Assembly (NCBI RefSeq): GCF_002551005.1
Contig: NZ_NVOY01000003.1
Coordinates: 298,734-362,733, forward strand
DNA from: Bacillus pseudomycoides
GTDB lineage: Bacteria; Bacillota; Bacilli; Bacillales; Bacillaceae_G
Direction of reading: 5' to 3'
DNA: 64,000 bases
Part shown: positions 36,585 to 47,908 of the stretch, in pieces
How positions within the stretch are numbered: position 1 is the stretch's first letter
Layout of the letters: each line of letters starts with the position of its first letter
Program-made: the position numbers and the translations under genes
The notes under the pieces: generated by a model
What the model was told of the DNA's origin: nothing
Databases searched by the model: none
The model's input: only the letters and a program-made list of their open reading frames with translations

Positions 36585-37226
36585 ATGAAAATGCGCCAGG
36601 ATGCATGGACTGGAGAAGATGATTTACTTCTAGCAGAAACCGTTTTACGTCACATTCGTGAAGGAAGCACGCAATTAAAAGCATTTGATGAAGTGGGCGA
36701 TCAATTAAATAGAACGTCTGCCGCTTGCGGCTTTCGTTGGAATGCAGAAGTTCGGCAAGGCTATGATGAAGCTGTGCAAATTGCGAGAAAACAACGAAAA
36801 GAATTAAAGAGAGAGCAAGCAGTGAAACCGAAACCGCAAGTATCACGATTGGAGCCGAAGAAAAAGGTCGTTATTGAGGCTGAATTTTCAGAGGAACTCA
36901 GTGCAAATCAACCATCACTTACGATGCAAGAGGTAATCTCATTTCTTCAAAACATTGAACAAAACAATCCGCGATTAGAGAAGTTACAAACTGAAAATGA
37001 AACGTTACGTAGGCAGCTCGAAAAACAGCGAAAAACAAATCAAGAATTAGAGAAAAAGCTTGAAACATTGAAGAAGCAACAACAATCTGTACAAGAAGAC
37101 TATGAAACACTTGTTAGAATTATGGACCGAGCTCGCAAACTTGTTATATTAGACGAGCCAAAAGAGCAGATGGCACCAATTTTCAAAATGGATCAGAACG
37201 GAAATTTAGATATTGTTTCACAATGA
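36585..37226 (+). CDS. RsfA-family transcriptional regulator
   Basis: A 213-residue protein starting at ATG 36585 with TGGAGGTTT upstream. The N-terminal Myb/SANT-like DNA-binding domain ([38 protein letters not shown]) is followed by a basic linker and a coiled coil (about residues 120-185, leucine-rich [20 protein letters not shown]). This architecture is that of RsfA/GerR, forespore regulators of sigma-F genes. Its targets are unknown. It is 37 bp after rarA. Confidence 0.85.
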   Translation: MKMRQDAWTGEDDLLLAETVLRHIREGSTQLKAFDEVGDQLNRTSAACGFRWNAEVRQGYDEAVQIARKQRKELKREQAVKPKPQVSRLEPKKKVVIEAEFSEELSANQPSLTMQEVISFLQNIEQNNPRLEKLQTENETLRRQLEKQRKTNQELEKKLETLKKQQQSVQEDYETLVRIMDRARKLVILDEPKEQMAPIFKMDQNGNLDIVSQ

Positions 37227-37257
37227 AGAAGAGAGATGCATAAGCACCTCTCTTTTA
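37226..37257. terminator. Bidirectional terminator between the rsfA-like gene and tcdA
   Basis: AAGAGAGATGC / GCACCTCTCTT stem with flanking A and T bases between two convergent genes. Confidence 0.8.
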
Positions 37258-38022
37258 TTCTTGCCCAACACGTTTTACTTCGATATCCTTCAAACGTTCA
37301 CGCACAACATGACTTGCCATAATTAAGCCTGCCACAGACGGAACGAAGGCGTTAGAGGACGGTGGCAATTTCGCTTTGCGAATTTTCGCATTTTCATCTG
37401 GAACGATTTCTTTGCGAATATCTTCACGAATCACAATTGGATTTTCATCAGAGAATACAACTTTCACACCTTTTTTAATACCTTCTTTACGAAGTTTCGT
37501 ACGAATCACTTTCGCAATTGGATCTGTATGTGTTTTAGAAATATCAGCAATGCGGAAACGAGTTGGATCCATTTTATTTGCTGCACCCATACTTGAAATG
37601 ATTTTAATTTTACGTCGCAAGCACTGTTTAATTAAATGAATTTTGAACGTAATTGTATCAGATGCATCCACTACGAAATCCAAACCATGTTTAAAGAACT
37701 CTTCGTATGTTTCATCTGTATAAAACATTTCTAATGCGATAACTTCGCAGTCCGGATTAATATCAGCAATACGCTCTCTCATTAGTTCTACTTTCGAACG
37801 ACCCACAGTAGAAAGTAACGCATGGATTTGACGATTAACATTTGTAATATCGACAACGTCTTTATCAACTAATACAAGACGCCCTACACCAGAACGCGCT
37901 AACGCTTCTGCTGCAAACGAACCAACGCCGCCAATTCCTAAAATACCTACTGTACTATTTTTTAATATTTCAAGACCTTCTTTACCGAAGGCTAATTCAT
38001 TACGTGAAAATTGATGTAACAT
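37255..38022 (-). CDS. tcdA: tRNA threonylcarbamoyladenosine dehydratase TcdA (YrvM)
   Basis: A 255-residue E1-like ATP-binding protein starting at ATG 38022, with AGGAGTG eight bases upstream. GIGGVGSFAAEALARSGVGRLVLVD is the nucleotide-binding loop, followed by NVNRQIHA and DVVDITN. TcdA cyclises t6A37 of tRNA to ct6A. It lies downstream of aspS on the same strand but is separated by a terminator and repeat copy D. Confidence 0.92.
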   Translation of the reverse strand: MLHQFSRNELAFGKEGLEILKNSTVGILGIGGVGSFAAEALARSGVGRLVLVDKDVVDITNVNRQIHALLSTVGRSKVELMRERIADINPDCEVIALEMFYTDETYEEFFKHGLDFVVDASDTITFKIHLIKQCLRRKIKIISSMGAANKMDPTRFRIADISKTHTDPIAKVIRTKLRKEGIKKGVKVVFSDENPIVIREDIRKEIVPDENAKIRKAKLPPSSNAFVPSVAGLIMASHVVRERLKDIEVKRVGQE

Positions 38023-38082
38023 GCGTTCTACACTCCTATTACAAAAATGGTCTACCATGTATTCTAGCGTTTTTCCGACTAT

Positions 38083-38289
38083 TTGTATATATCCACTTTG
38101 ATTTTTTAGAATCTAAGTCGCTGCCGTGCAGAATAAAACATGACTGCTACTTGCTTCCTCTCTTTGTTTTATACTTTGCACGTGGCAGGAAAAGGAACTG
38201 ACCGCTTCTATGCACGGCTAGTTTCTCTCGTCCTTCACTAAAAAGAAAAGGGGTTTTGTATCATTTTTTCAATTTGTATTTATATAAGT
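38083..38289 (-). repeat. Dispersed intergenic repeat, copy D (complete)
   Basis: Reads on the minus strand from TATATAAATACAAATTG through the core (GACGAGAGAAACTAGCC, GCATAGAAGCGGTCAG, TTCCTGCCACGTGC, GCACGGCAGCGACTTAGA) to AAAGTGGATATATACAAA. The ends are near inverted repeats. It occupies the tcdA-aspS gap, where B. subtilis carries 6S RNA; no 6S-like fold was recognised in 38023-38346. Confidence 0.78.
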
Positions 38290-38305
38290 TATATACTCAA
38301 TTAAA

Positions 38306-38343
38306 AAATCCTAGATGGAATTAGTATGTCCATCTAGGATTCG
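38306..38343 (-). terminator. Terminator after aspS
   Basis: AATCCTAGATGGA / TCCATCTAGGATT is a perfect 13-bp stem followed by TTTTTT on the minus strand, four bases past the aspS stop. Confidence 0.93.
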
Positions 38344-38346
38344 TTC

Positions 38347-40122
38347 TTACTTCTCTTCTTTTACTTTTAATTGTAAGTAAAGCTCTTCAAGCTGTGCATC
38401 TGCAACTGGGCTTGGCGCTTCTGTTAATAAGCAGCTTGCGCTTGCTGTTTTCGGGAAAGCAATTGTATCACGAAGGTTCGTACGACCTGCAAGTAACATG
38501 ACAAGGCGGTCTAAACCTAATGCAATTCCTCCGTGCGGCGGTGTGCCGTATTCGAATGCTTCTAGTAAGAAGCCGAACTGCTCTTGTGCTTCTTCTTGTG
38601 AGAAACCAAGTGCTTTAAACATTTTTTCTTGTACGTCACGCTCGTAAATACGAAGTGAGCCGCCGCCAAGCTCATAACCGTTCAATACAAGGTCATACGC
38701 TTGTGCACGCGCTTTTTCCGGTGCTGTTTCTAATAGTTCTACATCTTCACGGAATGGCATTGTGAATGGGTGATGCGCTGCGAAGTAACGATCAGCATCC
38801 TCATCATACTCAAGAAGCGGCCAATCTGTTACCCATAGGAAGTTAAACTTGCTTTCATCAATTAACTCAAGTTCTTTACCTAAACGTAAACGAAGGGCTC
38901 CTAAGCTGTCTGCAACAACGCTCTTCTTATCAGCAACGAATAATAATAAATCGCCAGCATTCGCTTCTAACGTGCTCATAAGTACATTTGCATCTTCTTC
39001 GTTAAAGAATTTTGCGATTGGTCCTTTTAAACCGTCTTCTTCAACTTTTAACCAAGCTAATCCTTTTGCTCCGTATACTTTAACGAATTCTGTTAATGCA
39101 TCGATATCTTTACGAGAATATTTGCTCGCTGCACCTTTTGCATTGATTGCTTTTACTTGTCCGCCGCCCTCTACAGCGCTTGTGAACACTTTAAATCCGC
39201 AGTCTGTCGCAAACTCTGATAGGTCAATCAGTTCCATCGCAAAGCGTGTATCAGGCTTATCAGAGCCGTAGCGAGCCATTGCATCGGCATATGTCATGCG
39301 CGGGAGTGGTGCGCTCACCTCTAGACCTTTTGCTTCTTTCATCACTTTTACCATCATGCGTTCCGTCATTTCGAGAATTTCTTCTTGCGTTAAGAATGAT
39401 GTCTCAATGTCGACTTGTGTGAATTCCGGCTGACGGTCTGCACGTAAATCTTCATCACGGAAGCAGCGTGCCACTTGATAATAGCGCTCAAATCCGCCGA
39501 CCATAAGAAGCTGCTTAAATAGCTGCGGAGATTGCGGCAATGCATAAAATTCACCTTCATGTACACGGCTTGGTACTAAGTAATCACGAGCTCCTTCTGG
39601 TGTGCTTTTCGTTAAAATTGGTGTTTCTACTTCTAAAAAATCTTCGCTATCTAAGAAGTTACGAATTGTTTTCGTTACGTTGTGACGCATTTTGAATGTG
39701 TTGTACATAACAGGACGACGTAAATCTAAATAACGATATTTTAAGCGTACATCTTCTGATGCATCTGTATCATCTGTAATCATAATTGGTGTTGTTTTTG
39801 CTGCATTTAATACGTTTACTTTCATTGCTTGAACTTCAATGCGGCCTGTTGCCATATTTTCATTAATTGCACCAGCTGCGCGTTCCACAACTGTACCTTC
39901 TACATGCAGTACGTATTCACCGCGAATTGTTTCCGCTACTTCTAACGCTTCTTTAGAAGTTTCTGGGCTAAATACAACTTGTACAATACCTGTACGGTCA
40001 CGTAAGTCAATGAAAATTAATCCGCCTAAATCACGGCGCTTTTGTACCCAACCTTTTAATTGAACCGTTTGTCCTACAGCTTCTACTGTTACTTTTCCGC
40101 ATGCATGCGTTCTTTCAGCCAT
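38347..40122 (-). CDS. aspS: Aspartyl-tRNA synthetase
   Basis: A 591-residue bacterial-type AspRS: N-terminal OB anticodon-binding domain ([26 protein letters not shown]), class II motifs (motif 2 in [21 protein letters not shown]; motif 3 [15 protein letters not shown]) and the bacterial GAD insertion. It charges tRNA-Asp. SD AGGGGGAAAAGG. It lies 12 bp after hisS and is transcribed from the same T-box leader. Confidence 0.97.
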   Translation of the reverse strand: MAERTHACGKVTVEAVGQTVQLKGWVQKRRDLGGLIFIDLRDRTGIVQVVFSPETSKEALEVAETIRGEYVLHVEGTVVERAAGAINENMATGRIEVQAMKVNVLNAAKTTPIMITDDTDASEDVRLKYRYLDLRRPVMYNTFKMRHNVTKTIRNFLDSEDFLEVETPILTKSTPEGARDYLVPSRVHEGEFYALPQSPQLFKQLLMVGGFERYYQVARCFRDEDLRADRQPEFTQVDIETSFLTQEEILEMTERMMVKVMKEAKGLEVSAPLPRMTYADAMARYGSDKPDTRFAMELIDLSEFATDCGFKVFTSAVEGGGQVKAINAKGAASKYSRKDIDALTEFVKVYGAKGLAWLKVEEDGLKGPIAKFFNEEDANVLMSTLEANAGDLLLFVADKKSVVADSLGALRLRLGKELELIDESKFNFLWVTDWPLLEYDEDADRYFAAHHPFTMPFREDVELLETAPEKARAQAYDLVLNGYELGGGSLRIYERDVQEKMFKALGFSQEEAQEQFGFLLEAFEYGTPPHGGIALGLDRLVMLLAGRTNLRDTIAFPKTASASCLLTEAPSPVADAQLEELYLQLKVKEEK

Positions 40123-40134
40123 TTCCTTTTCCCC

Positions 40135-41406
40135 CTATAGTGACTTTTCTGCTACGTAAGAAGCAAATACATCTAACGCAACTTCTTCTTGTTCGCCCGT
40201 TTCCATATTTTTTAAGTTGATAATACCTTTTTCTAATTCATCATCACCTAATACAGCTACATATTTTGCACTTAGACGATCCGCTGATTTAAACTGTGCC
40301 TTCATTTTACGATCTAAGTAATCTTTCTCAACTGCTAATCCAGCCTTACGAAGGTCAAAGACAATTTTTGCAGCATGATCTTTCGCCTTTTCACCAAGCG
40401 CTACAACATAACAATCAATGTGATGAGCGATTGGTAATTCAATATTCTCAGCTTTCAGCGCCATAATTAAACGTTCGATACTCATCGCAAAACCAATACC
40501 AGGCATTTCTGGTCCACCAATTTCTTGTACGAGTCCATTGTAACGACCGCCGCCGCTTAACGTCGTAATCGCCCCAAAGCCTTCTGCTTCGCTCATAATT
40601 TCAAATACAGTGTGCTGATAATAATCTAAACCGCGCACAAGGTTTGGATCTTTTTCAAATGGAATACCCATCATTGTTAATAATTCTTGTACTTTTTCAT
40701 AGTACGCACTTGATTCTTCGTTTAAGTATTCTGTAATCGATGGTGCTGTACTCATTAGTTCATGATTACGATCTTTTTTACAATCTAAAATACGAAGTGG
40801 ATTTTTCTCTAAACGAGATTGGCAATCTGAACAAAACTCACCGATGCGCGGCTCAAAGTGTGCGATTAATGCATCGCGATGCGCTTTACGGCTCGCTGCA
40901 TCACCTAAGCTATTTAACACAACTTTAATATTTTTTAAGCCCATGCCGCGATAAAACTCAACAGCAAGTGCAATCACTTCTGCATCAATTGCTGGGTCAT
41001 TACTGCCAATTGCTTCAATACCAAACTGAACAAATTGACGATAACGTCCTGCTTGTGGTCTTTCATAACGGAACATCTGCCCGATATAATATAATTTTGT
41101 CGGCTGCGTAGCATCACCGAACATTTTATTTTCTACATAAGAACGTACAACTGGTGCTGTTCCTTCTGGACGAAGTGTTAAGCTGCGCTCCCCGCGATCT
41201 TCGAATGTGTACATTTCTTTTTGAACGATATCTGTCGTATCCCCAACACCGCGTAAAAATAATTCAGTATGCTCAAAAATTGGTGTGCGAATTTCTTTAT
41301 AGTTGTAACGACGACAAATTTCACGTGCTTGCCCTTCAATATACTGCCATAGTTCCACAGTACCAGGAAGTATATCTTGCGTTCCGCGTGGGATTTGAAT
41401 AGACAT
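40135..41406 (-). CDS. hisS: Histidyl-tRNA synthetase
   Basis: A 423-residue class II synthetase: [17 protein letters not shown], motif 2 [21 protein letters not shown], histidine-binding [15 protein letters not shown], motif 3 [15 protein letters not shown], and a C-terminal anticodon domain. It charges tRNA-His. SD GAGGAGGAAC. It is the first gene of the hisS-aspS operon behind a T-box. Confidence 0.97.
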   Translation of the reverse strand: MSIQIPRGTQDILPGTVELWQYIEGQAREICRRYNYKEIRTPIFEHTELFLRGVGDTTDIVQKEMYTFEDRGERSLTLRPEGTAPVVRSYVENKMFGDATQPTKLYYIGQMFRYERPQAGRYRQFVQFGIEAIGSNDPAIDAEVIALAVEFYRGMGLKNIKVVLNSLGDAASRKAHRDALIAHFEPRIGEFCSDCQSRLEKNPLRILDCKKDRNHELMSTAPSITEYLNEESSAYYEKVQELLTMMGIPFEKDPNLVRGLDYYQHTVFEIMSEAEGFGAITTLSGGGRYNGLVQEIGGPEMPGIGFAMSIERLIMALKAENIELPIAHHIDCYVVALGEKAKDHAAKIVFDLRKAGLAVEKDYLDRKMKAQFKSADRLSAKYVAVLGDDELEKGIINLKNMETGEQEEVALDVFASYVAEKSL

Positions 41407-41429
41407 ATTCAGTTCCTCCTCATTTTCTC

Positions 41430-41766
41430 AATAGTAATAAAAATAAAAAAACTCCCGCCTCTACTGATTATACAGTAGGGACGAGAGTATAATACCCGTG
41501 GTGCCACCCTAATTGAAGCACGTATGCTTCCACTTTTTTAATAACGCTTAAATTGCGTTCGATCTCTAATAAGCACTATGCTTTTCAAGACGAAACCTAC
41601 AGAGTGTCATTCGATCAGTCATCATGCAGAAATGTTTTCAGCCCCAGACATTTCCTCTCTTTTCATGTGTCTCTCATCTACTCTTCTCTATCATCGGTTT
41701 ATAACATATGTAACTGTAAAAAATGAATTTGTTTACTACTATACGGTTATTCACAATTATTGTCAA
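41430..41766 (-). promoter_or_regulatory. Promoter and T-box riboswitch of hisS-aspS
   Basis: On the minus strand TTGACA (41766-41761) and TATAGT (41743-41738), 17 bases apart, start the leader only six bases past the upstream small gene. The T-box AGGGTGGCACCACGG is near 41512, followed by the terminator ACTCTCGTCCC...GGCGGGAGTTTTTTT. Compared with the alaS leader (GAAC-GCT-A), the specifier site reads GAAT-GAC-AC: GAC (Asp, 41608-41606) overlaps CAC (His, 41606-41604). This suits an operon of both synthetases. Confidence 0.9.
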
Positions 41767-41771
41767 GATTC

Positions 41772-41948
41772 TCAAGAACGTCCGAGGTGCTTCTTTAAAG
41801 TTTTCACATCTTTTAAAGAAATCCCAAATTCGGAAGCAAGTTCGAGCGATGTATTTTGCTGTTCTTTTGAAATAAACTCATGAAAATTCACATTAAACAA
41901 TTGGTTCGCTCCGTTAGTAGCAGAGTTTCCCTTTTCATTCATACGCAT
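41772..41948 (-). CDS. Small helix-turn-helix-like protein
   Basis: Start 41948 follows GTGAGGG by eight bases; a frame 21 bp longer is possible. The 58-residue protein ends in a predicted helix-turn-helix (SLELASEFGISLKDVKTLKKHLGRS), resembling a sigma region 4 or transposase-type recognition helix. It is the only gene between dtd and the hisS promoter, and its stop is six bases before the hisS -35 box. The function was not recognised. Confidence 0.65.
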   Translation of the reverse strand: MRMNEKGNSATNGANQLFNVNFHEFISKEQQNTSLELASEFGISLKDVKTLKKHLGRS

Positions 41949-42024
41949 ACGTATATCCCTCACATTCAATAGTGGAATTCTAATGAATAGTGTTCCATAT
42001 TGATGTAAGGGTTATACGTTGTTA

Positions 42025-42057
42025 CAAAAAAGAGAGGAGAACACACCTCCTCTCTTC
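42025..42057 (-). terminator. Terminator after dtd
   Basis: AAGAGAGGAGG / CTCCTCTCTTTTTT arms on the minus strand, just past the dtd stop. Confidence 0.88.
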
Positions 42058-42065
42058 CACCATCA

Positions 42066-42506
42066 TTATTTACTCTCTACAATTAATGTCACCGGACCAT
42101 CATTAATGAGCTGAACGTCCATCATTGCTCCGAACTGTCCTGTTTCTACGTGCAGTCCTTGTTTGCGAAGTTCTTCGTTAAAGAAATCGTATAAGTATTC
42201 TGCGTAGTCAGGTTTTGCTGCATCCATAAAGTTTGGTCTTCTTCCTTTTCGGCAATCTCCGTATAACGTGAATTGTGAAATGGAAAGAACTTGTCCACCA
42301 ACGTCTAATACAGAATGATTCATTTTTTCGTTTTCATCTTCAAAAATGCGTAAGTTTGCAATTTTTTCAGCGATATACGTTGCATCTTTTTCTATATCTT
42401 CATGGGTGATTCCAACTAAAAGTGTTAAGCCGAAAGGAATTTGCCCTACAACTTCACCTTTTACTGTTACAGATGCTTCTTTTGATCGTTGTAAGACAAC
42501 TCTCAC
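42066..42506 (-). CDS. dtd: D-aminoacyl-tRNA deacylase
   Basis: A 146-residue DTD enzyme with the family active-site motifs [11 protein letters not shown] (SQxxL) and the cross-subunit Gly-cisPro strand [11 protein letters not shown]. It frees tRNAs from D-amino acids and glycine mischarged on tRNA-Ala. The start is GTG 42506 with AAGGAGTGAAGAG upstream. It follows relA by 16 bp, probably co-transcribed. Confidence 0.95.
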   Translation of the reverse strand: MRVVLQRSKEASVTVKGEVVGQIPFGLTLLVGITHEDIEKDATYIAEKIANLRIFEDENEKMNHSVLDVGGQVLSISQFTLYGDCRKGRRPNFMDAAKPDYAEYLYDFFNEELRKQGLHVETGQFGAMMDVQLINDGPVTLIVESK

Positions 42507-42522
42507 TTCTCTTCACTCCTTA

Positions 42523-44703
42523 TTAATGCATCATGCGGCGCACCGCATAAATTTCTGGAACCTGTTTAATGCGCTCGACAACCTTTTTCAAATGCTGTAA
42601 ATTACGAATGGAAATAGACATATGAATCGTCGCCATTTTGTTGCGATCACTTCTTCCTGAAACTGCTGAAATATATGTTTTCGTTTCTGTTACAGCTTGC
42701 AGTACTTCATTTAGTAAACCGCGGCGGTCATATCCTGAAATTTCAATATCAACATTGTATTCAATTTCTTTTTCCGGGCTGCCTTCCCACTCTACTTCTA
42801 ACAGTCTTTCTTGCGCTTCTTCTGTATGAATATTTACACAGTCTGTACGGTGAATCGAGACACCGCGGCCTTTTGTAATATAGCCAATAATCTCATCGCC
42901 TGGAACTGGATTACAGCACTTCGATAAACGGATAAGCAAATTATCTGCACCGCTTACTTTCACACCAGAATCCCATTTGCGAATTTTCATTGGTTTACGA
43001 ACTTCTTTTACTTCTGTTAAATCTTCTTCACGTTGCTTACGGAATTTATCTGTTAAGCGCGTCACAATTTGCGATGCGGTAATTCCGTTATATCCAACAG
43101 CTGCAAACATATCTTCTTCATTTGCAAAATTAAATTTCTCAGCAACACGCTTTAAGTTATCAGGTGCTAAGACTTCTTTCATCTCATACTCAAGGCCTCG
43201 CACCTCTTTTTCAACAAGCTCGCGGCCTTTTTCAATATTTTCATCGCGGCGTTGCTTTTTGAAATATTGACGAATTTTATTTTTCGCATGTGATGTTTGC
43301 GCTAATTTCACCCAGTCCTGACTCGGACCATACGAGTGTTTAGATGTTAAAATTTCAATGATGTCGCCTGTTTTTAACTTATAATCTAGAGTGACCATTT
43401 TACCGTTTACTTTTGCACCAATCGTTTTATTCCCGATTTCAGAATGAACGCGGTAAGCAAAGTCAATTGGTACAGAGCCAAGCGGCAATTCCATGACATC
43501 TCCTTTTGGCGTAAAGACAAACACCATATCAGAGAATAAATCAATTTTTAATGATTCCATAAATTCTTCTGCATTCGAAGCTTCGTTTTGCCATTCTAAA
43601 ATTTGACGGAACCATGTTAATTTTTTCTCAAGCGTACCTGTTGTTTCAGCAGCTTTTCCTTCTTTATATGCCCAGTGTGCCGCAATTCCGTATTCGGCAA
43701 TTTCATGCATTTCTTTCGTACGAATTTGCACTTCAAGCGGATCGCCTTTCGGTCCAATTACTGTCGTATGCAGCGACTGATATAAGTTCGCTTTTGGCAT
43801 TGCGATATAATCTTTAAAACGGCCCGGCATCGGCTTCCAGCACGTATGAATAATACCTAGAACGGCATAGCAATCTTTAATACTATTTACGACAACACGA
43901 ACAGCTAACAAATCGTAAATTTCATTGAATTGTTTGTTTTGCATTGCCATTTTTCGATAAATGCTATAAATATGCTTCGGACGACCAGAAATCTCTGGTT
44001 GAATCGCAACTTCTTTTAATTTGTCACGAATTCCCGTCATAACTTCATCTAAATATTCTTCGCGCTCTGCACGCTTACGTTTCATTAAGTTGACAATACG
44101 ATAATATTGCTGCGGATTTAAATAACGAAGTGCTGTATCTTCTAGTTCCCACTTAATCGTATTAATTCCGAGTCTGTGTGCTAATGGTGCGAAAATTTCT
44201 AATGTTTCATTTGCAATGCGGCGTTGTTTTTCTTGTGGTAAATGTTTCAATGTTCGCATGTTATGAAGTCGGTCTGCAAGCTTAATTAAAATGACACGAA
44301 TATCTTGCGCCATTGCGATAAACATTTTTCGATGATTTTCCGCCTGCTGCTGTTCATGAGATTTGTATTTAATTTTCCCTAGCTTCGTTACACCATCAAC
44401 AAGCATCGCAATCTCTTTTGTAAATTCACGTTCAATGTCTTCTAATGTTATATCTGTATCTTCTACTACATCATGTAAAAAACCCGCTGATACAGTAGAC
44501 GGATCCATGTGTAAGTCAACTAAAATTCCTGCTACTTGAATAGGATGGATAATATATGGTTCACCTGATTTTCGGTATTGCTCACTATGTGCCGCACGTG
44601 CAAATTCATATGCGCGCGCAACAAGATCGATGTCCTCATCGTGTAAATATTGCCCTGCTTTCTCCAGTACCTGCTCAGCTGTTAGTACTTGTTCATTCGC
44701 CAT
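42523..44703 (-). CDS. relA: Bifunctional (p)ppGpp synthetase/hydrolase RelA
   Basis: A 726-residue RSH protein. N-terminal HD hydrolase ([27 protein letters not shown]), synthetase ([22 protein letters not shown]), TGS domain ([24 protein letters not shown]), conserved-cysteine region ([21 protein letters not shown]) and C-terminal ACT domain. The HD residues look intact, so it should both make and degrade the alarmone. SD AAAGGTGATT. Confidence 0.96.
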   Translation of the reverse strand: MANEQVLTAEQVLEKAGQYLHDEDIDLVARAYEFARAAHSEQYRKSGEPYIIHPIQVAGILVDLHMDPSTVSAGFLHDVVEDTDITLEDIEREFTKEIAMLVDGVTKLGKIKYKSHEQQQAENHRKMFIAMAQDIRVILIKLADRLHNMRTLKHLPQEKQRRIANETLEIFAPLAHRLGINTIKWELEDTALRYLNPQQYYRIVNLMKRKRAEREEYLDEVMTGIRDKLKEVAIQPEISGRPKHIYSIYRKMAMQNKQFNEIYDLLAVRVVVNSIKDCYAVLGIIHTCWKPMPGRFKDYIAMPKANLYQSLHTTVIGPKGDPLEVQIRTKEMHEIAEYGIAAHWAYKEGKAAETTGTLEKKLTWFRQILEWQNEASNAEEFMESLKIDLFSDMVFVFTPKGDVMELPLGSVPIDFAYRVHSEIGNKTIGAKVNGKMVTLDYKLKTGDIIEILTSKHSYGPSQDWVKLAQTSHAKNKIRQYFKKQRRDENIEKGRELVEKEVRGLEYEMKEVLAPDNLKRVAEKFNFANEEDMFAAVGYNGITASQIVTRLTDKFRKQREEDLTEVKEVRKPMKIRKWDSGVKVSGADNLLIRLSKCCNPVPGDEIIGYITKGRGVSIHRTDCVNIHTEEAQERLLEVEWEGSPEKEIEYNVDIEISGYDRRGLLNEVLQAVTETKTYISAVSGRSDRNKMATIHMSISIRNLQHLKKVVERIKQVPEIYAVRRMMH

Positions 44704-44851
44704 CTAATCACCTTTTATTGAAGATTCATAATCTTTTCCTTTGCCAATTAGAATAATTTTTATCTTACCATTATAACGTAATGATTGTGAATTGTGAAAA
44801 GGAAAAGATTTTACAGACATTTCACTTTACTTTTTTTCGATACATATATAA

Positions 44852-44888
44852 AAATACCCGCTCCTCTCAAAGAGATTCACGGGTACTC
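44852..44888 (-). terminator. Terminator after apt
   Basis: ACCCGTGAATCTC / GAGGAGCGGGT arms followed by ATTTTTATA on the minus strand, between apt and relA. Confidence 0.8.
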
Positions 44889-44909
44889 CGCATGTTGCCC
44901 TGTTTACGA

Positions 44910-45422
44910 TTAATATTGTTCTAACACTAATACGTCATAGCCATCTAACATTTTACGGCCATCTAAGTAAGTAAGCTCTACTAAAAATGCGATACCTGCA
45001 ACAACACCGCCAAGTTCTTCTACTAGCTTAATTGTTGCTTCAATTGTTCCACCTGTAGCTAATAAGTCATCTGTAATTAATACGCGTTGACCTGGTTTGA
45101 TTGCATCTTTATGAATTGTTAACACATCTTTACCATACTCTTTACCGTAATCAACTTTGATTACTTCGCGTGGCAATTTACCTAATTTACGAACTGGTGC
45201 AAAACCTACTTCTAATGCATAAGAAACTGGACATCCAATAATAAAACCACGTGCTTCTGGTCCTACTACAAGGTCGATATCTCTTTCTTTTGCATACGCA
45301 ACGATTTCATCAGTTGCTGCTTTATATGCTTGTCCATCGTTCATTAAAGGTGTGATGTCTTTAAAGACAATACCTTCTTTCGGATAATCTGGTACGATTG
45401 CAATATGTTGCTTGAAATCCAT
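44910..45422 (-). CDS. apt: Adenine phosphoribosyltransferase
   Basis: A 170-residue type I PRTase starting at ATG 45422 with GAGGAGG upstream. It has [14 protein letters not shown] near residue 17, [17 protein letters not shown], and the PRPP-binding loop [17 protein letters not shown]. It salvages adenine to AMP. It lies 47 bp after recJ, ahead of relA, as in B. subtilis. Confidence 0.96.
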   Translation of the reverse strand: MDFKQHIAIVPDYPKEGIVFKDITPLMNDGQAYKAATDEIVAYAKERDIDLVVGPEARGFIIGCPVSYALEVGFAPVRKLGKLPREVIKVDYGKEYGKDVLTIHKDAIKPGQRVLITDDLLATGGTIEATIKLVEELGGVVAGIAFLVELTYLDGRKMLDGYDVLVLEQY

Positions 45423-45469
45423 ATTTATGAATCCTCCTCGAATATAAAAGAGTTGTAAATACAAGTCCT

Positions 45470-47809
45470 TTACCCTAACTGTTCTACTTCTTTATGATTA
45501 CGAATCGTTTCAAACCATGCATATAACTGCTGATATGTGCTATAAACCAGTTCCTTTTCTAATTGTAATTGGTTTATTTTCTCACGATACGTGTTTGATT
45601 CGGTTAAATCACGCTTTTTCATTTCTTCTGCCATAAAAATGACACCGTCTTTTATTGTAACAAATTCTAACTCAAAAAACACCTGTGTCATGAAATTTAC
45701 TGTATCTTTTGACCAGCCTTTATGACGGCAAAGCTGCTCTCCGTATTGACGAAGTGAAAATGGTGCTTTTTGTTGCAGGAATGAAAAGTACCATTTAAAA
45801 TGCTCTCTCGTAGGAACCGTACTAAATAAATGATTGTTTTCTTGATAAAATACAGTATAAATGCGGGCTGGGAATCCTTTTTCACATATGTGCTTTAAAT
45901 CTTCTGTCGCATCTGGTAAATCAAGAATAACAGCGTAGCGACCTTCTAATGTTGTCACATCTTTCGCCTGCATTGCATAATCTTTATATGCTTCTAACGA
46001 AAACTTTTGTAGTGCTTCTTCCTTAAAATACACGATTGTCAGTTTATCACGTGAAAGATCCGCTAAATTCGTTTCTACATTACGCATGCTACGCCAATCA
46101 AATAATTGCCAAGCTTCTACAGCAATGTCTTGAACCATAATTTGTGGTTTACGGAAATTATTCCATTCGTTAATAGAAGCTTCTCCGACAATCGATACTT
46201 GCGCTACAGGAGAAATTTCTTTTGCCAATGCCCCGAAACCAAAGCCAATACTATCTAATGTTGCTTGTCCATCACGAAGTGTCATTTTCAAATGCGAGCC
46301 ATCAGAACCAATGGAACGAATACTTTCTAGACTTGCATCTTTCACAGCGATGCGCGGCTTTGGATTTCCAACACCGAACGGAGCAAGCTTTTGCATTTCT
46401 TCTATTGCAGCAAGTGTGACATCTTTCACTTTACACACGACATCGACCGTAGTAACTGGAATATAATCTTCATCCGATAACAATGCAGCAGCTTGCTCGT
46501 TTAAGCGGCGGCGCAGTTCATCGACATCCTCCATACTAAGAGTCATACCAGCCGCCATTGGGTGACCACCAAAATGCGGTAATATATCACGGCAATCTGA
46601 TAAATTCGCGTATAAATCAAAACCTTCAATACTACGAGCTGAACCTTTTGCTGTGCCTTTTTCAGGATCAATACTTAGGACAATTGTCGGCCGATAAAAG
46701 CGATCTACGAGCTTCGAAGCAACAATCCCAATTACGCCGGGATTCCACCCTTCTTTTGCCAACACTAATACTGTATTCTCTTCTGGTGGATAATGTGCTT
46801 CTACTTCCGCAATCGCTTCTTCTGTAATTTGCTTTACAATGTCTTTTCGTAATTTGTTTAGTTCATCGATTTCTTGCGCGAGTTCTTTTGCCTCTTCTAC
46901 GTCTTCTGATAATAGTAAATGAACAGCCGGAGCTGCGTCTTCTAATCGTCCGACCGCATTAATACGTGGTCCGATTGCAAATCCAACACTTTCTTCTGTA
47001 ATTTCGCCTTGCGAAATATTTGCAACTTTAAACAACGCTTGTAATCCCACTCGCTGCGTCGTTCGCAGCTTTTTCAAACCACGCTGTACAAGCAGACGAT
47101 TTTCACCATAAAGAGGCACTAAGTCGGCTACTGTACCAATAACAGCAATTTCTAATAAATGTTCTGGTACGTTGCCAAGCAAAGCATGGGCAACTTTAAA
47201 CGCAACCCCAACACCCGCTAAATAGTGAAATGGATATATACCACCATCTAACTTCGGATGAATGATAGCCAAAGCTTCCGGCAATTCTGGCGGCGGCTCA
47301 TGGTGATCAGTAATAATTAAATCAATGCCAAGCTCCTTCGCAACTTGCGCCTCATGAACAGCAGCAATCCCTGTATCAACCGTAATAATAAGTGAGAAAC
47401 CAGCGCGATGCGCCCAGCGAAACGCTTCTTCATTCGGTCCATATCCTTCTGTAAATCGGTTCGGAATATAAAACTCTACATCCGCTCCGAGTTCTTGTAA
47501 TGCTAAAAATAAAACGGTTGTACTACTAACACCGTCCGCATCATAGTCACCGAAAATTAAAATTTGTTCACCGTTTTGAATCGCTTGGCGAATGCGCTCT
47601 ACAGTACGATCCATACCTTCAAGTAAAAAAGGATCGTGAAATTCTTGCTGCTCTGTATTTAAAAAATCCACAATCTTTTCTTCTGTATTTAAACCTCTAT
47701 TTAATAATAACGAAGTAACAAGAGATGACAATTGAAGTTTGTTTGCCAATTGTTCTACATGCTCCTCATTATTATCCTTTTCTTTCCAACGCGTCTTCGG
47801 TTGTAACAC
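45470..47809 (-). CDS. recJ: Single-stranded-DNA exonuclease RecJ
   Basis: A 779-residue DHH-family nuclease. Start GTG 47809 lies four bases after AAGGGGTGA. Motifs are [38 protein letters not shown] and [13 protein letters not shown], then an OB domain and a Bacillus-type C-terminal extension. It degrades single strands 5' to 3' in repair. The Shine-Dalgarno lies in the 3' arm of a 17-bp hairpin that also contains a promoter. Confidence 0.95.
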   Translation of the reverse strand: MLQPKTRWKEKDNNEEHVEQLANKLQLSSLVTSLLLNRGLNTEEKIVDFLNTEQQEFHDPFLLEGMDRTVERIRQAIQNGEQILIFGDYDADGVSSTTVLFLALQELGADVEFYIPNRFTEGYGPNEEAFRWAHRAGFSLIITVDTGIAAVHEAQVAKELGIDLIITDHHEPPPELPEALAIIHPKLDGGIYPFHYLAGVGVAFKVAHALLGNVPEHLLEIAVIGTVADLVPLYGENRLLVQRGLKKLRTTQRVGLQALFKVANISQGEITEESVGFAIGPRINAVGRLEDAAPAVHLLLSEDVEEAKELAQEIDELNKLRKDIVKQITEEAIAEVEAHYPPEENTVLVLAKEGWNPGVIGIVASKLVDRFYRPTIVLSIDPEKGTAKGSARSIEGFDLYANLSDCRDILPHFGGHPMAAGMTLSMEDVDELRRRLNEQAAALLSDEDYIPVTTVDVVCKVKDVTLAAIEEMQKLAPFGVGNPKPRIAVKDASLESIRSIGSDGSHLKMTLRDGQATLDSIGFGFGALAKEISPVAQVSIVGEASINEWNNFRKPQIMVQDIAVEAWQLFDWRSMRNVETNLADLSRDKLTIVYFKEEALQKFSLEAYKDYAMQAKDVTTLEGRYAVILDLPDATEDLKHICEKGFPARIYTVFYQENNHLFSTVPTREHFKWYFSFLQQKAPFSLRQYGEQLCRHKGWSKDTVNFMTQVFFELEFVTIKDGVIFMAEEMKKRDLTESNTYREKINQLQLEKELVYSTYQQLYAWFETIRNHKEVEQLG

Positions 47810-47813
47810 GAAA

Positions 47814-47860
47814 TCACCCCTTAACCTGTCTATTATACAAGACAGACTAAGGGGTGACAA
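47814..47860 (-). promoter_or_regulatory. recJ: recJ promoter inside a 17-bp inverted repeat that covers the Shine-Dalgarno
   Basis: On the minus strand TTGTCA (47860-47855) and TATAAT (47837-47832) are 17 bases apart. Positions 47857-47814 also form a 17-bp stem (two wobbles, 10-base loop) whose 3' arm is GACAGGTTAAGGGGTGA, containing the recJ ribosome site. The -10 box lies in the loop, so RNA started here would lack the 5' arm, while read-through RNA would carry the whole hairpin. Confidence 0.7.
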
Positions 47861-47908
47861 TGAGGTTTGATTAACCAATTAGACTCTTTCAAGTGGTTCT
47901 CCCCTATA

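Noticed and set aside
38023-38346. Possible 6S RNA between tcdA and aspS, as in B. subtilis
   Set aside because: The gap is filled by repeat copy D and the aspS terminator; no long interrupted rod with an open-complex-like bubble was found.
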